Source: Corynascus novoguineensis (taxonomy: Eukaryota > Ascomycota > Sordariomycetes > Sordariales > Chaetomiaceae). From it: a stretch of DNA of 64,000 nt. Every line of letters starts with the position of its first letter. Position 1 is the stretch's first letter. The position numbers and the translations under genes were made by a program. The notes beneath the pieces were generated by a model, which did not search any database, had not been told where the DNA came from, and saw only the letters and a program-made list of their open reading frames with translations. Shown in pieces: positions 63,063 to 64,000 of this stretch. The stretch lies in contig MU857709.1 in assembly GCA_033296725.1 (NCBI GenBank), forward strand, positions 1-64,000, in the 5' to 3' direction.

Positions 63063-64000
63063 ATGAATCAACAACCCGATCTTTATTTTCCCGGCTATGC
63101 GATGAGCACCTCAAACCGGTCCCCCCGTTCTTCCCGCCCTGGCTACAACACCACGACCGGCCATCCCGGCCTCAGTCGTCTCGACCAGCGGCAAATGGAC
63201 CCTCCTAGTCAAGCGCCCACGTCCGTCTTTGCGACTGACGATCGATTCGGCTCGTACGACAGCAACGCCTTTAGGCACAACCGGATACAACCCTCACCCG
63301 GCTTTGCGGCCGACAATTTTGTTGGAAATAGCCAGCCTTGGACCTACAACTCCGGCGCGAGCACCGTGACCGGAGCGCTTGGTGAAGGAAGGCTCCGTGC
63401 AGGGGCTCGTCGAGCAATCCCCCAAGTTAGTTGAACCCTTTTCTCCTCCATTTGGCTCGATCATTCCTGGCCCCCGATTTCGTGGGGGACCCGCTTGCTA
63501 ACATGTTCGCACGTAGGAATGGACCATGCCCGAACAAACTGGTCTTGGAAACCAACCGCTGCCCCCCGGCCCTTCAGGCCAGTATCCTACCGTGGGTGGC
63601 TTCAGCCCCGCCATGGGCCTCATGAACGGCGACGGCGCATTCCCGAACGAGCGACACGGCTACCCTTCCAACATGTACGATCCTCGTCACGAACCTAAAC
63701 CGCTGGGTAATGACTTGATCCCGACCGCTATCGTCATCAAGAACATTCCATTCAACGTGAGGAAAGAGATGCTCACCAGCATCATGTCCGAGCTGGGATT
63801 ACCGCAGCCTTATGCCTTCAACTACCACTTCGACAATGGTATTTTTCGCGGCCTTGCCTTTGCCAATTTTCAGAACCCAGTCGACACGCAGACTGTCATT
63901 GAGCAGTTGAATGGATACGAGGTGCAGGGCAGGAAGCTGAGGGTTGAGTATAAAAAGATGTTGCCCGAGCATGAAAGAGAGAGGATTGAGCGGGAGAAGC
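63063..64000 (+). CDS. RRM protein, Pin4-like, 5' part (continues beyond the window)
   Basis: Exon 63063-63425 (121 codons) and a second exon from 63517 that runs off the end; the 91-bp intron (GTTAGT, GCTAAC branch, TAG) joins in phase 0. The N-terminal 190 residues are low complexity, rich in Asn, Ser, Pro and Gln. From about 191 there is an RRM: TAIVIKNIPFNVRKEMLTSI is the RNP2 side and FRGLAFANF is RNP1. The end, GRKLRVEYKKMLPEHERERIE, matches yeast Pin4 and fission-yeast Cip-type proteins, which bind mRNA in stress and cell-cycle control. The start ATG is the first in frame and follows a CT-rich leader. The C-terminus is missing, so no statement on total length is possible. Confidence 0.85.

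Noticed and set aside
1..64000. CRISPR arrays, complete tRNA or rRNA genes, Starship-type captain recombinase
   Set aside because: No regularly spaced direct repeats, no cloverleaf with matching arms that I could find by eye, and no tyrosine-recombinase-like frame. A tRNAscan search would settle the tRNA point.

Overview
The window is nuclear DNA of a filamentous ascomycete, most probably a Sordariomycete. The evidence is many short (about 52-130 bp) spliceosomal introns with GTRAGT donors and CTAAC/CTGAC branch sites, a Ty1/copia retrotransposon, fungal-only families (DUF2985, GH7 cellulase, AA8 cytochrome, 14-TM toxin-efflux MFS) and a typical fungal H2A.Z. The order is inferred, and I cannot name a species. 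I resolved about 20 protein genes. For every multi-exon model the proposed exons sum to an intact reading frame.

Layout. 0-8 kb is gene-poor and transposon-scarred: a degenerate Ty3/gypsy integrase relic, an older dispersed repeat, and one unusual gene (GIY-YIG-like nuclease domain followed by tandem zinc-binding CxxC repeats). 8-13 kb holds a MetE-like methyltransferase, an EthD/EthD/alpha-beta-hydrolase fusion and a multi-pass membrane protein. 13.7-23.2 kb is a run of four secreted lignocellulose-type genes, all on the minus strand: an AA16-like LPMO, a stand-alone AA8 (cellobiose-dehydrogenase-type) cytochrome, a GH7 cellobiohydrolase without CBM, and a secreted GMC (AA3-like) oxidoreductase. 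24.5-29.8 kb carries an MFS efflux pump and a DUF2985 membrane protein.

30.1-35.6 kb is a complete Ty1/copia insertion with two identical 150-bp LTRs, a 5-bp target duplication and a half-tRNA-iMet primer site, but with three in-frame TAG codons. 36.6-42.2 kb has a YhhN/TMEM86 protein, a PI-specific phospholipase C and an AIF-like FAD oxidoreductase. 42-53 kb has a cryptic coding relic, an APC amino-acid/choline-type permease, a secreted HD-domain (cyanamide-hydratase-like) protein, a cysteine-rich secreted protein and a membrane-anchored F-box protein. 53-64 kb has a large C2H2-type protein, histone H2A.Z, a long gene-free stretch and the 5' part of a Pin4-like RRM protein that leaves the window.

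Functional links. The 13.7-23.2 kb run could work as one extracellular system: the GMC flavoenzyme oxidises a sugar or alcohol, the AA8 cytochrome relays electrons, the LPMO uses them to cleave polysaccharide, and the GH7 processes the released chain ends. In effect a cellobiose dehydrogenase appears split into separate cytochrome and flavin genes next to its partners. That is inference from neighbourhood and domain content. Three solo-LTR-like repeats (5.6, 23.9 and 29.8 kb) flank parts of the window and show past transposon activity.
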